Counted from the first letter of the stretch, positions 20,768-33,599 are shown. The stretch is 64,000 nucleotides of DNA from Tubulanus polymorphus (GCF_964204645.1 NC_134032.1:2816916-2880915); one strand, 5' to 3'. Notes: generated by a model from the letters alone, not told the origin. Translations and numbers: made by a program.

Positions 20768-21060
20768 TATCCTGACATTAGATCGCAACACGTAAAGTAT
20801 TGTGCCGATGCCTCCCCTAGTGTATCGAGGGTGTCATCTATCCTAGGTAAGGGATACGAGTCTTTAATTGTCGCTTCATTTAATTTGCTATAATCAACAC
20901 AGAATCTATACGAGCCATCGGACTTTGGTACTAATACTGTATGTGAGGCCCTTGCGCTAGAACTAGGGCGGATGATTTTTGAATTTAGCATGTCCGTTAC
21001 AAGTTTGCATTCTATTTTCCTCATAGGAGGTGCCCTACGGTATGGTTGTTGTTTTATTGG
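20768..21060 (-). pseudogene. Gypsy reverse transcriptase, N-terminal fragment
   Basis: It contains MLNSKIIRPSSSARASHTVL, KSDGSYRFCVDYSKLNEATI and LPRIDDTLDTLGEA. It ends at the start of motif A (CCDLMSGY), after which the sequence passes straight into integrase. The catalytic YxDD region and RNase H are missing. Confidence 0.75.
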
Positions 21061-21204
21061 CTTTTGGGTTCCTACGTCGATTTTATGTTCCTCTTTAAAA
21101 GTTCAGCCTAATTCGTCGTTAGTTTTTGCAAATGTGTCCGAAAATTAATCGATGAGTGTTTTGAGTTTTTCCTTTTGAGAATGATTTAGATCGGTTTCGT
21201 CTAA

Positions 21205-21978
21205 TTAAATATGATTAGATTGTTTGAACTCCCCAGCTGCTTGTTCGGTAGCGGCATCTGTCTTGTCAAACGAGGAAGATACTTCGGGGGTAATCGGTAT
21301 CAGATGAGCTAGGGTTAAATATTTCGGCAACGTTTGGGGTTCCTTATTCATGTTCTTTATTGGTACAGGGACTTTCCCCTGTTCTAGGGTGACTAAAGCC
21401 CGTCCAGGTAGAAGACCGATGACCTGAGAAGGAAATGCCTTGTTGGGTTCAGCGAGGACCGTGGTACCGTTCTTTACCATTCACGTGTGCATAATCTTCT
21501 GTGATAATGCGGGTAAACTTATGTTGTTGATGTTATGTACTGATTTTGCCCCATTGATAGCTATATTTTTCTGAAGCTTGATTGGCTTGCTACCATTTAG
21601 ACATAGGGTTTCCTCATTGTAATTTACGATAGCACCATTAGTGTTAAAAAAATCGAGACCCAATATGAGTCGATATTCTTGTGGTCGTGCCACATAGACC
21701 GGTTGTATTATGTCAACTTCGCCAAGACTAATGGGTACCTGGGCTAAGCCAAGTATTTCTATTTTACTACAATTAGCTCTGTTAGCGTGATTGTATTTGC
21801 AGGGTTGTAATTCAATAGCTCGTATTTCCGATATCTGATTAAATAATTCCTTGCTCATCACAGAAATGGCGGCACCACTATCGATCAATGTAGTGACGGG
21901 TGTGAGTCCATCAACTTTGGAATTGACCAGGTTGCCAATTGATGACAATATAATTAATCGGATTTGGTGTTTCGTCAC
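21205..21978 (-). pseudogene. retropepsin-type protease and linker to reverse transcriptase
   Basis: The aspartic protease active site LIDSGAAISVM and the flap/ILGLDFF end are present in the 165-residue first part. A TGA at 21481-21483 then interrupts the frame, which continues for 91 residues of linker with LPKYLTLAHLIPI, a usual segment before Gypsy reverse transcriptase. Confidence 0.7.
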
Positions 21979-22072
21979 GATTTTTTGTTATTTACCCTAG
22001 TGTATCTACTAGACTTTTTATCTGGTCGTTATAGAACTTCTTTTTATTTTCAATCAATTGTTTTGGTTGGTT

Positions 22073-23323
22073 TCAGCGACCGACTATATTTTTGTTACTG
22101 TGGGATCGGTTTCTGCACGATGTGGGATCTATTCTATATTTTCTACTACTTCGTTTGGAACCGTTTGGCCCTATAGGATGGGTTTCTGCTCCAGTAGTTT
22201 TGATTATACTGGATCCGCCTAAACCATCGACTTGGTCCAAACTTTTCGAAGCTTTGGTAGCCTCAATGGAATGATTTTCTATAATCTCGCCAAAAGTTCC
22301 AAAAGGGATAGTTTTGATTATATCACCGTTGTTTGGAGAACTTGGAGAGTTTGTTGTGGATATAATTTTGTAGCTGGCGTGAGATTCAGGTCCTTTTGAA
22401 ATTGCTGAGTTGTTGATGATTTGTTTTAGCTCAGAGTGGGACCTGTCAGCCTGAGCTATCGGCCGTTTCCCGAATTTGTGCTTTGGTTTCTTGGTGTACG
22501 TTTGAGGTGCTGCTGCTTTAGTGGAGGTGTCTGTTCGATAGCCAATTTCACGACATTTACTACAATACGGTTTCGCGAGACATTCGTTTTCATAATGTCC
22601 CATTCGACGGCAGTTTTGGCAATGGGTCGACTTTTTCTGCGTGAATGTATTTAAGTTAGTAGCAGCATCGCACATAATTGGTGTCATTTGATTTAGCTTT
22701 TCTAGCATAGGTTCTAAACGTGTGAGGTGTCTTTGAGGGATGCTATTGATATGGGAGTCGAAGTGATATGTGTGTCTACGGTGTTCACGATTTGTCTGAC
22801 ATTCCTTGTTTCGAGCCATTGCGAGAGTCTGTTCAAAGTTAAGTGGATTATGCGGCATTAAAAACTCCTTTAGGATAGCCTAAAGCCCACTGACGAATAC
22901 GCTTAGTTTTACTTCTTCCGGTACATTGCAACGCCTGGCCTCTTTGTTTATGGTTTTGATGAATGTTTCGAGTGACTCTCCGGGCTGTTGTTTAATGTCA
23001 ATGAATTCGGTGAGGCCGAAATTTGCATTTTGTTGGGTAAAAGATTGTGTGAGATGTCCTAATAGCCTCATACGTCGGTAGAGCTGTACGGTCAGTTTTC
23101 TTTTTGTGTATGTAAACTGATCTGGCTTTGCCAGTCAAATTCGTTGTCAGAAATTTCTTTTTATAGAAGCAGGCACCTCGAAGGTTTCAATGACCTCTTC
23201 GAAATGATCAAAAAATTCTTCAACTGAGATCTCGTCCTCCCCGTTAAATTTCGGCAGTTGTGTCAAGATCGTTCGAACTTGGGTTTCGTGTAGAATATCT
23301 GGTTTCAATAGTGATGTGTTCAT
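22073..23323 (-). pseudogene. Gypsy gag with zinc knuckles, broken
   Basis: The N-terminus MNTSLLKPDIL with LPKFNGEDEISVEEFFDHFE is followed by a frame break near 23160. Capsid-like sequence comes next (FIDIKQQPGESLETFIKTIN and RRCNVPEEVKLSVFVSGL), then a TAG at 22880-22882. The last part has one or two CCHC-like knuckles (CQNCRRMGHYENEC and CSKCREIGY). It forms the nucleocapsid shell of the retroelement. The break near 23160 coincides with the edge of the 3116-bp duplication. Confidence 0.7.
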
Positions 23324-23507
23324 TTGTTGATGAAATGGTTGTAATAACCGTGGCGGTTGTATTACTATTTATACTTGTATTAATATTTATAACGCGCAAA
23401 ATATACCCGGAAATAAAACCGATGGAATTGAACCGATCCAACTCGGACCACCGTTCAGTCATGAGACCAGGTGATTGCGAGCTTCACGGATCTAGACATA
23501 CTTACTT

Positions 23508-24242
23508 AACTTTCTGCATCATCTTGTCAATGGTGTGCCTCAGGTCACGTTCCGGTAATTTATTCCGCACCGCTTTCTTCTTATCAACACGTGACTTCTT
23601 GGGCTGCTTACCCAAGGGTACTGGCACGGGCTTATGTGAGGGAATCGACACGGGCATAATTCGTTCCATAGCTGGAACCATCGAAGCGATTCGTGTGAAT
23701 GAAAAGCGAATCGCTAAGTTGGTCCTTAGCTCTCTCCGAAAATATGCCCGTGCATATTTGGCAAATCCTTAAACACCCTGACGATTCAGGTGCAATCTAT
23801 CTTTCGCAAACAGTTCGGGTTTTACGTTCGATTTGGCTAGGAAGAATCGATACCCTCGCATGAATCGTATCTCGGCTCCGTGCGATTTCACCTTCTTCGC
23901 GACGTGTTGATTGACACTGACGATTTTGTCACCGGTTTTCTTTTCGTCGATTGGTCTGGGTAGAATTGCAGATATCAAAACGCAGCGGCAACCTTTTCCC
24001 GAAAACCTTGTGGCAATAGCCATGATATTGTTTGCTTTGTCTAAAGCCGCAAGATTGCCGTTTATATCGTTGGTCCCAACATTTAGAACAATGTAATCAT
24101 ACTGGCAACATAATCCAAGCTGGTCAAAGTTATTTTACATTTTCTCGTAAGTAATACCCCGGTGTGCTTGGACATCGACGTCCAAGCAGCTGCCGAGAAA
24201 TTTCAACATCGAGTCACACCCAATACTACACGAAGCAGACAT
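23508..24242 (-). pseudogene. SGNH-hydrolase-domain ORF, copy 1
   Basis: It starts at ATG 24242 with SIGCDSMLKFLG (block I with Asp-Ser). Then come a TAA at 24135-24137, a block III LNVGTNDINGN, and DRLHLNRQG (block V Asp-x-x-His). After a frame break near 23770 the last helix follows (GFAKYARAYFRREL), then a Lys-rich basic tail that runs to about 23508. SGNH/GDSL-type domains occur in proteins of invertebrate retroelements. The Ser, Asp and His of the catalytic set are visible. Substrate unknown. It lies upstream of gag on the same strand. Confidence 0.6.
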
Positions 24243-26219
24243 GTTTATGAAGTTTGGCCTGGTGGTAGCTTGTCGAGGTCTATATACACCCGAAACGCGG
24301 ATAAGTAATGTATGCGTACAATCTGTGCATTGTTCTCAAGTAGTCATCTACTCGAGGCTGATTATGCTAATTAACAATATCATTGACTGGTGACGCGCAG
24401 ATGTCACTAATGCTAGTGGCGCCATGGGACTAGTAATTGTACTATTTCAAAAATTATCCAATGCAATCCAAACGGCCCTTTAACTACAACACCTTCATTG
24501 TTTAATATTAGTTCCATTTTGTTTTCACTAACAAAACGCCTTTTCTTGTTTGTGATTCTATTCTGCAATCGCTTATTGAACACCTTTCAAGAATGATGAA
24601 TTCGATGATTTAAATTTTGAATTTTAATATTTTTGAAATTGTAATTGTAATTTTTATTTTATCACTGTGTCCCGATTGAAAATGATTTTAAATCTGGAGC
24701 CCAACCGGGAACCTGGGGCCAGCTTCATGGGGGTGGATCGGGTACCAATTTGTTTCAAAATCAGCATATGACGTATACTATTGCACCTTAAAGGGTGTGA
24801 GGTAAGCACACCAATTGATCTTTACAATTTTCCTCTCAATGTGGCCCGCACACGAGAGTCATCGTACGGTCTTCTCGTATTTCATTTTAACCGGATTTGG
24901 ATATTTTTTTTTCTACGTCTGTTATGAGTTCAGCTTTGCATTTGTGAACAGTAAATTGCATCCACATTTCCATTTTATTGCATGTATATTTTCTCCAGAT
25001 ATTTCTACTTGGTGATTATTGATAACTATATTTCCTACTGTATGGTCGAATTCTTTAGTTTATCAGCGTGTAAATTATATTACCGCATCGAAACTTTCAT
25101 CCCTGACTATCCCTTAAGAAAGTAGACCATTACAGAACGTGTGTCGAGTTGATAAAGTTGACATTAGAAATAGATTCATTGTTTGTGACGATTTCATAAT
25201 GTGGATGTAGTCGCATGTTTCAGATGCAGTTTTTCGATGTCCAAATATTTCAAAGTCGCAATCATTTGGGAGAAAATAGAGTCCCATCTTGAGGAACAAA
25301 TTATCTATTCATCTGAACTTTTCTATCGGACGCAACCGCATATAGTATCTTATTCTGCCTGTCAAATCTGTCCTAAAATAGGATAAGATAATTTTTAAGA
25401 GGATGGATCCTCAGATAATGGTCTTATGCTGTTAATACTAGGCCCAAGTTCTAACTCCTCACTTTCTTAGAATTCCTTGACGTAACGTTCCTTCTCTCAT
25501 CGATCATTTGAAATGAGGCCATCCACTAAATTCAGTTTTGACCTATTGGCGTTTTTGAGACGTGGAAATGCATTTCGTTAATAATCCCATTTCTAAGTTA
25601 GGCCAGTGCCAGATTTCATGCTTTCGGATTTTGTACCCCACTTTAACAGCATTTTTAATTGTAATCAACACCCTCGCCCTACGGTTGTCTCTCCGTATCG
25701 CTGTGTTTGCAGTGTTACTTTTGGTCTCTGACAAATTTCGAGCAATAGAAAATGAAACAATTCTTCCCCAGTCCATCGTTCGGCTTTCTATGGTGGCATT
25801 TCGCAAACTGAAAAGAACTGGCCTCTTTTTATCGTACGCGCTGGTAAATTATTTACTATTGAATCGAACGAATCTCTATTTCCGTCGCGTATTCCTCTCA
25901 CAGCTCCGGATAAGGTCTCGTATTATGTGATTCTCCTTACGTTATCGTTACGTCGATAGTTAACCCAAATGAATATATCACTTCACAAGCCAATGCGGAT
26001 GATATGCTTTTTAACTCGCAACTCGATCCGATGTCGCATCCAATTAATTCCAACATTTTTAGTGTAGGCACGAAATTCGTGGACGCCTGCAAGAAAGAAT
26101 GTATTTACGAAGTACGTGTCGTCTTTAGAACTCGTGGTTGTTAGCTGATTCGAAGCGAAGTGACTATAACCGCCAGACGAGTATCGATATGTTTAAATAA
26201 GTTACAAGTTACAAGTTTG
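24243..26219. other. remainder of duplicated unit 1, no recognised gene
   Basis: Short open frames on both strands (for example 25562-25930 + and 25543-25806 -) overlap each other and show no domain. The 5' terminal repeat of the retroelement should lie here if it survives. Confidence 0.4.
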
Positions 26220-26275
26220 CTTATTCATCACAATCGAGTGACATGATTGTCAATGAACAACGAACCAGTAGAAAA

Positions 26276-26439
26276 TTTATAGAAGCAGGCACCTCGAAGG
26301 TTTCAATGACCTCTTCGAAATGATCAAAAAATTCTTCAACTGAGATCTCGTCCTCCCCGTTAAATTTCGGCAGTTGTGTCAAGATCGTTCGAACTTGGGT
26401 TTCGTGTAGAATATCTGGTTTCAATAGTGATGTGTTCAT
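26276..26439 (-). pseudogene. second copy of the gag start
   Basis: The same first 50 or so codons as at 23323, then at the duplication joint the frame runs into unrelated sequence and stops at 26221. Confidence 0.75.
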
Positions 26440-26623
26440 TTGTTGATGAAATGGTTGTAATAACCGTGGCGGTTGTATTACTATTTATACTTGTATTAAT
26501 ATTTATAACGCGCAAAATATACCCGGAAATAAAACCGATGGAATTGAACCGATCCAACTCGGACCACCGTTCAGTCATGAGACCAGGTGATTGCGAGCTT
26601 CACGGATCTAGACATACTTACTT

Positions 26624-27358
26624 AACTTTCTGCATCATCTTGTCAATGGTGTGCCTCAGGTCACGTTCCGGTAATTTATTCCGCACCGCTTTCTTCTTAT
26701 CAACACGTGACTTCTTGGGCTGCTTACCCAAGGGTACTGGCACGGGCTTATGTGAGGGAATCGACACGGGCATAATTCGTTCCATAGCTGGAACCATCGA
26801 AGCGATTCGTGTGAATGAAAAGCGAATCGCTAAGTTGGTCCTTAGCTCTCTCCGAAAATATGCCCGTGTATATTTGGCAAATCCTTAAACACCCTGACGA
26901 TTCAGGTGCAATCTATCTTTCGCAAACAGTTCGGGTTTTACGTTCGATTTGGCTAGGAAGAATCGATACCCTCGCATGAATCGTATCTCGGCTCCGTGCG
27001 ATTTCACCTTCTTCGCGACGTGTTGATTGACACTGACGATTTTGTCACCGGTTTTCTTTTCGTCGATTGGTCTGGGTAGAATTGCAGATATCAAAACGCA
27101 GCGGCAACCTTTTCCCGAAAACCTTGTGGCAATAGCCATGATATTGTTTGCTTTGTCTAAAGCCGCAAGATTGCCGTTTATATCGTTGGTCCCAAAATTT
27201 AGAACAATGTAATCATACTGGCAACATAATCCAAGCTGGTCAAAGTTATTTTACATTTTCTCGTAAGTAATACCCCGGTGTGCTTGGACATCGACGTCCA
27301 AGCAGCTGCCGAGAAATTTCAACATCGAGTCACACCCAATACTACACGAAGCAGACAT
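26624..27358 (-). pseudogene. SGNH-hydrolase-domain ORF, copy 2
   Basis: Same structure and the same stop and frame break as copy 1, so the damage came before the duplication. A few substitutions differ. Confidence 0.6.
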
Positions 27359-29479
27359 GTTTATGAAGTTTGGCCTGGTGGTAGCTTGTCGAGGTCTATA
27401 TACACCCGAAACGCGGATAAGTAATGTATGCGTACAATCTGTGCATTGTTCTCAAGTAGTCATCTACTCGAGGCTGATTATGCTAATTAACAATATCATT
27501 GACTGGTGACGCGCAGATGTCACTAATGCTAGTGGCGCCATGGGACTAGTAATTGTACTATTTCAAAAATTATCCAATGCAATCCAAACGGCCCTTTAAC
27601 TACAACACCTTCATTGTTTAATATTAGTTCCATTTTGTTTTCACTAACAAAACGCCTTTTCTTGTTTGTGATTCTATTCTGCAATCGCTTATTGAACACC
27701 TTTCAAGAATGATGAATTCGATGATTTAAATTTTGAATTTTAATATTTTTGAAATTGTAATTGTAATTTTTATTTTATCACTGTGTCCCGATTGAAAATG
27801 ATTTTAAATCTGGAGCCCAACCGGGAACCTGGGGCCAGCTTCATGGGGGTGGATCGGGTACCAATTTGTTTCAAAATCAGCATATGACGTATACTATTGC
27901 ACCTTAAAGGGTGTGAGGTAAGCACACCAATTGATCTTTACAATTTTCCTCTCAATGTGGCCCGCACACGGGAGTCATCGTACGGTCTTCTCGTATTTCA
28001 TTTTAACCGGATTTGAATATTTTTTTTTCTACGTCTGTTATGAGTTCAGCTTTGCATTTGTGAACAGTAAATTGCATCCACATTTCCATTTTATTGCATG
28101 TATATTTTCTCCAGATATTTCTACTTGGTGATTATTGATAACTATATTTCCTACTGTATGGTCGAATTCTTTAGTTTATCAGCGTGTAAATTATATGACC
28201 GCATCGAAACTTTCATCCCTGACTATCCCTTAAGAAAGTAGACCATTACAGAACGTGTGTCGAGTTGATAAAGTTGACATTAGAAATAGATTCATTGTTT
28301 GTGACGATTTCATAATGTGGATGTAGTCGCATGTTTCAGATGCAGTTTTTCGATGTCCAAATATTTCAAAGTCGCAATCATTTGGGAGAAAATAGAGTCC
28401 CATCTTGAGGAACAAATTATCTATTCATCTGAACTTTTCTATCGGACGCAACCGCATATAGTATCTTATTCTGCCTGTCAAATCTGTCCTAAAATAGGAT
28501 AAGATAATTTTTAAGAGGATGGATCCTCAGATAATGGTCTTATGCTGTTAATACTAGGCCCAAGTTCTAACTCCTCACTTTCTTAGAATTCCTTGACGTA
28601 ACGTTCCTTCTCTCATCGATCATTTGAAATGAGGCCATCCACTAAATTCAGTTTTGACCTATTGGCGTTTTTGAGACGTGGAAATGCATTTCGTTAATAA
28701 TCCCATTTCTAAGTTAGGCCAGTGCCAGATTTCATGCTTTCGGATTTTGTACCCCACTTTAACAGCATTTTTAATTGTAATCAACACCCTCGCCCTACGG
28801 TTGTCTCTCCGTATCGCTGTGTTTGCAGTGTTACTTTTGGTCTCTGACAAATTTCGAGAAATAGAAAATGAAACAATTCTTCCCCAGTCCATCGTTCGGC
28901 TTTCTATGGTGGCATTTCGCAAACTGAAAAGAACTGGCCTCTTTTTATCGTACGCGCTGGTAAATTATTTACTATCGAATCGAACGAATCTCTATTTCCG
29001 TCGCGTATTCCTCTCACAGCTCCGGATAAGGTCTCGTATTATGTGATTCTCCTTACGTTATCGTTACGTCGATAGTTAACCCAAATGAATATATCACTTC
29101 ACAAGCCAATGCGGATGATATGCTTTTTAACTCGCGACTCGATCCGATGTCGCATCCAATTAATTCCAACATTTTTAGTGTAGGCACGAAATTCGTGGAC
29201 GCCTGCAAGAAAGAATGTATTTACGAAGTACGTGTCGTCTTTAGAACTCGTGGTTGTTAGCTGATTCGAAGCGAAGTGACTATAACCGCCAGACGAGTAT
29301 CGATATGTTTAAATAAGTTACACGTTACAAGTTTGCTTATTCATCACAATCGAGTGACATGATTGTCAATGAACAACGAACCAGTAGAAAAAGAAAACAA
29401 TATATACATATATACAATACCAGAATTACTAAAATATTTACCAAGAAAAAGTCAATGAGACAAGTACCATACTGTACAA

Positions 29480-31510
29480 ATGTAACTTCAGGCATGTTGG
29501 CTTTCTTTCTAATGTGCGAGTGTTGCAACATTTCTGCAGTTTTAGAAGGTATCCATTTTTTTGCTTCATTAAGAGCCAATATCACAAAGTTAGAACAATC
29601 TATCAAGTAGTCTTTGACGGTGCTTGCTTTGTTTTTCCCCAACATCGTGTGTAAACATTTTACGTCCACGTTTCTCATTTTCGCTGGCGAGTTAACTGTC
29701 AAGATTTTTACATAAGCACGCATCACCATTTCAATGTCCCTTGCCCTTTTATCTGCAAATGATCCTTCTTGGTCCCGCCTCCAAATGATAGGACCAATTC
29801 CTATATAGCTCAACTTCTCTCTCGTTGAGATGTATAAAACTGTTTTCAATCCATCTATGGTTCAAATTCCTTTTCCAAGAAAGAGGAATGCTAACAAATG
29901 CCGGCTATACATTTTTTAATTCAATTTATTTCATATCCGTACATAATATGGACTTTTCATATTTGCTTAAATAAAAATCGATCCTCCAGATTTTTGTGAA
30001 AAAAATCAACATTTTGCTTCTTGTTCTGGGCTCCATTCTCAGAAATGGTTGCCTTCAACACCACTGTGCGAGAGATATCGGTAATACTGGTCGGAAAACG
30101 GATACGGTACTGGTGGCTTTTGTTTCACTCGATGTCCCAAGTATATATTCTAATGATCTGTATGGGTAGAACGGTATATTTTCAAAAAGTTATTTCGACC
30201 TAGGCTGAAGGCGCATTTGTATAAATAATTTTCTTTAACGATTTCGATATCCTCTTCGATGCCTGATTTTCGAAGTTTAAATTTACCCACTCCTCCATAT
30301 ACAGCGAAATTATACATGGGCATTAACGATCATCCCGATGTAGTGAAGATCCTCATTACGCTCATCCTTGAGTTAAACGTTTGACTCCCCTTACGAAAAT
30401 ATTACTCGTGAAATTTTTTTTACATGTGTGATAATTCATTTCTCATGATGTGAAATGGGCAGTAATGGGAAGTAATGGGCGTAAATGTGACAATTCACAT
30501 GTGAAAAATATAGAAAATTACACGTGTAAATTTAATAATCCAAAATATTTCATTATACAATCACGAAATCTCCGAATACCATCGATCGAATATCACAATC
30601 CTAAACTCCTTTGCCACATCTTGTCGAAATCCTGCAATACTATTTTTGCACAATAGAAATACCCTAGTATTTTGTTTTAGTTTCTTAAATGATTTCCTCT
30701 GGTTAGAGATCCGTTAGTAGGAATAGAACACCATAAATAACTGCGTTTGCATCAAATTCATTCTAAATAAGGTTATATTCATTCGTAAAAATTGTAACAA
30801 AAGACAAGTACAAAGTATGACAAGAATATATGAGATAATTTGATAATTTTTTTCCAAATTTTTCAGACCGGTCATACTTGATTTTCTGCGCCATTTTTGC
30901 TGGGATTTCGGCAGGTGTTATATCTGGAAATATTTCCATCACATGGCCTGGGAGGAAAAAGTTAATAAAAGAAATAAATCCATGGGAGCTCATTATTTCA
31001 TGAAAACTGACAATTTCTCAGACTGTAATGAAACTTACGAATAATGAGATTCACCCGCACTTGATGAAGCGCTTTTGCTTCATCCCACAGCCTGTTACTG
31101 TTTTCATCGCCATCTCCTCAGAAGTAGTTAGAGCTGACATCAACGAAGACGTCAGTTTTCCGAAGGTTTTTGATGCCATCTATTTAGTATAGGATGACGT
31201 AGTTGGATCTAGCAGTGGATATGCTACCTGAAAGAGATTTGCATCAGTCATCAATCTACTGTGTTGGAGACCTGCCGTATAATGACTGCGGTACTAGAAC
31301 ATTGTCCATAGAACATTAATCGTGAAAACCTGAAAAAATGAAGCCAAAAATTGAAGTAACGACAAAGTAAAAAAGTACTTCCTACATCGAAAAATATTTG
31401 CGGTTGCGCCGGACCGGGCACGTTTTTTATGGCTGGCAGTAAATATTCTACAATATGGCTATCAGTGAATATCGAGAAGGAGTATGATGTCACTTTTGAC
31501 TGCGTTTATT
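29480..31510 (-). pseudogene. possible decayed multi-exon host gene
   Basis: Coding-like blocks lie in order on the - strand. 31510-31396 (TSYSFSIFTDSHIVEYLLPA, donor GTAGGAAG) is first. Next is about 31215-31050 (KNLRKTDVFVDVSSNYF, then GDGDENSNRLWDEAKALHQV, interrupted by TAA and TGA). Then 30959 to about 30850 (HVMEIFPDITPAEIPAKMAQ after CTCCCAG). The last is 29840 to about 29480 (REKLSYIGIGPIIWRRDQEG). The second-to-third junction is phase-consistent, but the first join is not. I recognise no family. Confidence is low that all blocks belong to one gene. Confidence 0.3.
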
Positions 31511-32364
31511 ATTCTACAATGCACGCAAAAAGCCATATCTCTATCGTATTGTTTTGTCGTTAAAAGAACAATTGCTATGTTGTCCCTGTCCCATAAATTA
31601 TGTGATTATTCAATGGTTTCTTGCAATTTAGAGAATTAACTAAGTAAATATTTACAGCTATACGTGGTTGGGAGTCGCTGTCTTGGCAACTTGTGGATGT
31701 CGAACGAGAAGTCAGTCTCTGAGGGAGTCACAATATTGTGTCGTATTTTTACAGAAATATAAAATAATACACAGGGATATAAAAATCACATATATCTACG
31801 CAGCTATTCGCCGTTAATGTCATTACTTCCTACAGACGCTTTTAATCGATCGTACATGTCCGAAATTTCTAGTGCCCTCTGAAATAGTCGATTGAGAGTA
31901 TACAGAACTATCTGCATACTCGGCATCGTCGACGCGTTGTCGACGACAAATAGTTGCTATTAAATCGTTTTTGAAAAGCCATGTATATTTCTTAGTAAAC
32001 CTAATCCGTATTTTACGTTTTTTAACAAGATATTACTATCGCACCCATGGTCGACATTTGAAACCGACCACGAGGTCGTTGGCGGCGCAAAGTTCTGTAT
32101 TGTGTCATCAAACACCTACCCACATGCGAACAAGTTGATGAAGTATGTATTAACCTCGACTAGAACGTCGCACGCGAACGCTTAACATTTCGAGATGATT
32201 TATGCGGTGCTCAATACCTCGCAAGCAACAGCATCGGCGGCAGAAATTGATTTGTGTAAGTCGTTAGCTATAGCGGTTTTGACGCGGTCGTCGCAGTATA
32301 TGTTCCCGTAGGCGAACAAGTAGATTATTACGTTGACCTGACACATATTCGTTTTACTATTCAT
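31511..32364. other. no supported gene
   Basis: From about 32040 the sequence becomes more G+C-rich and shows short coding-like pieces on the - strand (for example IANDLHKSISAADAVACEVL), possibly remains of a transposon. Confidence 0.3.
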
Positions 32365-32628
32365 TTATCTTGAATAAATTTGCAGATTTTTATTCGGCGC
32401 CCGAATAACGAGATCTTCGCTCAGTTTTTTTTTTGTAAACGACTCACGTAATCTTATTGCATACTTGGCAACTAGTACTTTATCACCAGCGCGGTAGCGG
32501 AAAAATGCGTCGACCTTCTCTTTTCGACCACTGAAATCTTTTTCAGTAGCCAAGATTTTATTTCTCCCGCTATATTGTACATCGGTATTGTTTCGCTTCA
32601 GGCAAAAATCTCGGCATCGAAAGGACAC
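32365..32628 (-). CDS. hypothetical fragment, possibly transposon-derived
   Basis: 87 codons, basic, with FFRYRAGDKVLVAKYAIRL, a pattern like the small beta-barrel tail of integrases and transposases. No other support. It could be the end of a decayed element that also includes the blocks above it. Confidence 0.3.
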   Translation of the reverse strand: MSFRCRDFCLKRNNTDVQYSGRNKILATEKDFSGRKEKVDAFFRYRAGDKVLVAKYAIRLRESFTKKKLSEDLVIRAPNKNLQIYSR

Positions 32629-32769
32629 TTGCGCGTACTTTCAGGTGCCAGTTCCTTCCTCACACGGATTCGTCATCGTCATCGTCCTCGTCACTGCTCG
32701 CAGTGATTAATATCCAAACCGCTACCGAAAAATCGTTGTCATTTTCGGTGAGTAGTGTCCGGGCGGATC

Positions 32770-33340
32770 ACGCAAGTAGTCGTTTTCGGTACGCTGATTC
32801 ATCAAGTTTTTCGTATATGGAGGCGATGCCCCATGAATGCATTTCAATTGAATTCATGACTTCGTCGAATTTTGATTCCATAGAATTTTGCAGATAATTG
32901 ATTGCCTCAACCAGCTGTTGATTTATTTAACCGTTTATGGAGGGAAGGTCCCGAATATCGTTTTCTAAAGCCAAATAATCACCCTCTGGAATTTCATGCA
33001 CATTTAAAGTACCTCCGTCCATTGAAGGAACGGTCGGTATCACTAGCTGTCTGCAATTGGACTTTGTTGCTGATGTGCGGTGGGCGTTTGAAAAGTGATA
33101 TCGTTCCCTTAAGGCCGCACTGGCGTTTGGTTTGCCTGCAAAGGATCAACTTCTTTGGCTGAACGAGACACAACTTTACGAGATGGCATTTGAAATTCCG
33201 ATCTCGTTTTAGGGATTGCGCCGGCAGTTTTTTTGTGACACTGATACATTGTAGGTTTTGCATCCATAGTAAAGAGTAGTGAACGGTGTGAAAGAAAGAT
33301 CGAAGAAGCTTGAATAGCACCAAAAATTGATAAAACAACG
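32770..33340 (-). pseudogene. decayed coding stretch of unknown origin
   Basis: Consecutive pieces in different frames: RKVVSRSAKEVDPLQANQTP, then a piece with GGTLNVHEIPEGDYLALEND, an in-frame stop, and a helical piece QLVEAINYLQNSMESKFDEV. It reads like a DNA-transposon or Polinton accessory protein, but no family is recognised. Confidence 0.3.
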
Positions 33341-33599
33341 TTTAACAGCACAGGGCTGAGTCAACTAAAAAAAACCCATGAATAGAAAAAGATAATTATA
33401 CCAGAAAACTGTTGAATCTCGCGGCAGGGTTCTCCACCATTATAAGACTTTGATACATACGAATATGTAACTATAATCCAATATTATCCAGCGAGAGACA
33501 GCGATCGGTATAAATATATACAAGTTTATTCTACGAGTGTTGGTTAGTAAATTGACAAAGTTGTAAAGAATGTTAGTATCTTATACATAACTGTTACTA

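Larger units (their letters stand above)
20300..23323 (-). mobile_element. degraded Ty3/Gypsy-type LTR retrotransposon, internal part
   Basis: On the - strand the order is gag, protease, start of reverse transcriptase, integrase, as in Ty3/Gypsy elements. There are several stops and frame breaks, and a large internal deletion. No terminal repeats could be identified with certainty; the 5' part runs into the 3116-bp duplication. Confidence 0.75.
23160..26275. repeat. 3116-bp direct tandem duplication, copy 1
   Basis: It matches 26276-29391 at a constant offset of 3116 bases with only about ten substitutions noticed and no indel. It contains the first codons of gag, an SGNH-domain ORF and about 2 kb without recognised genes. 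Confidence 0.9.
26276..29391. repeat. 3116-bp direct tandem duplication, copy 2
   Basis: Second copy of 23160-26275. The joint at 26276 fuses the gag start to the far end of copy 1. Confidence 0.9.

Noticed and set aside
23260-23772. 170-codon + strand frame, repeated at 26376-26888
   Set aside because: It lies antisense to the SGNH ORF tail and gag start, which show real motifs.
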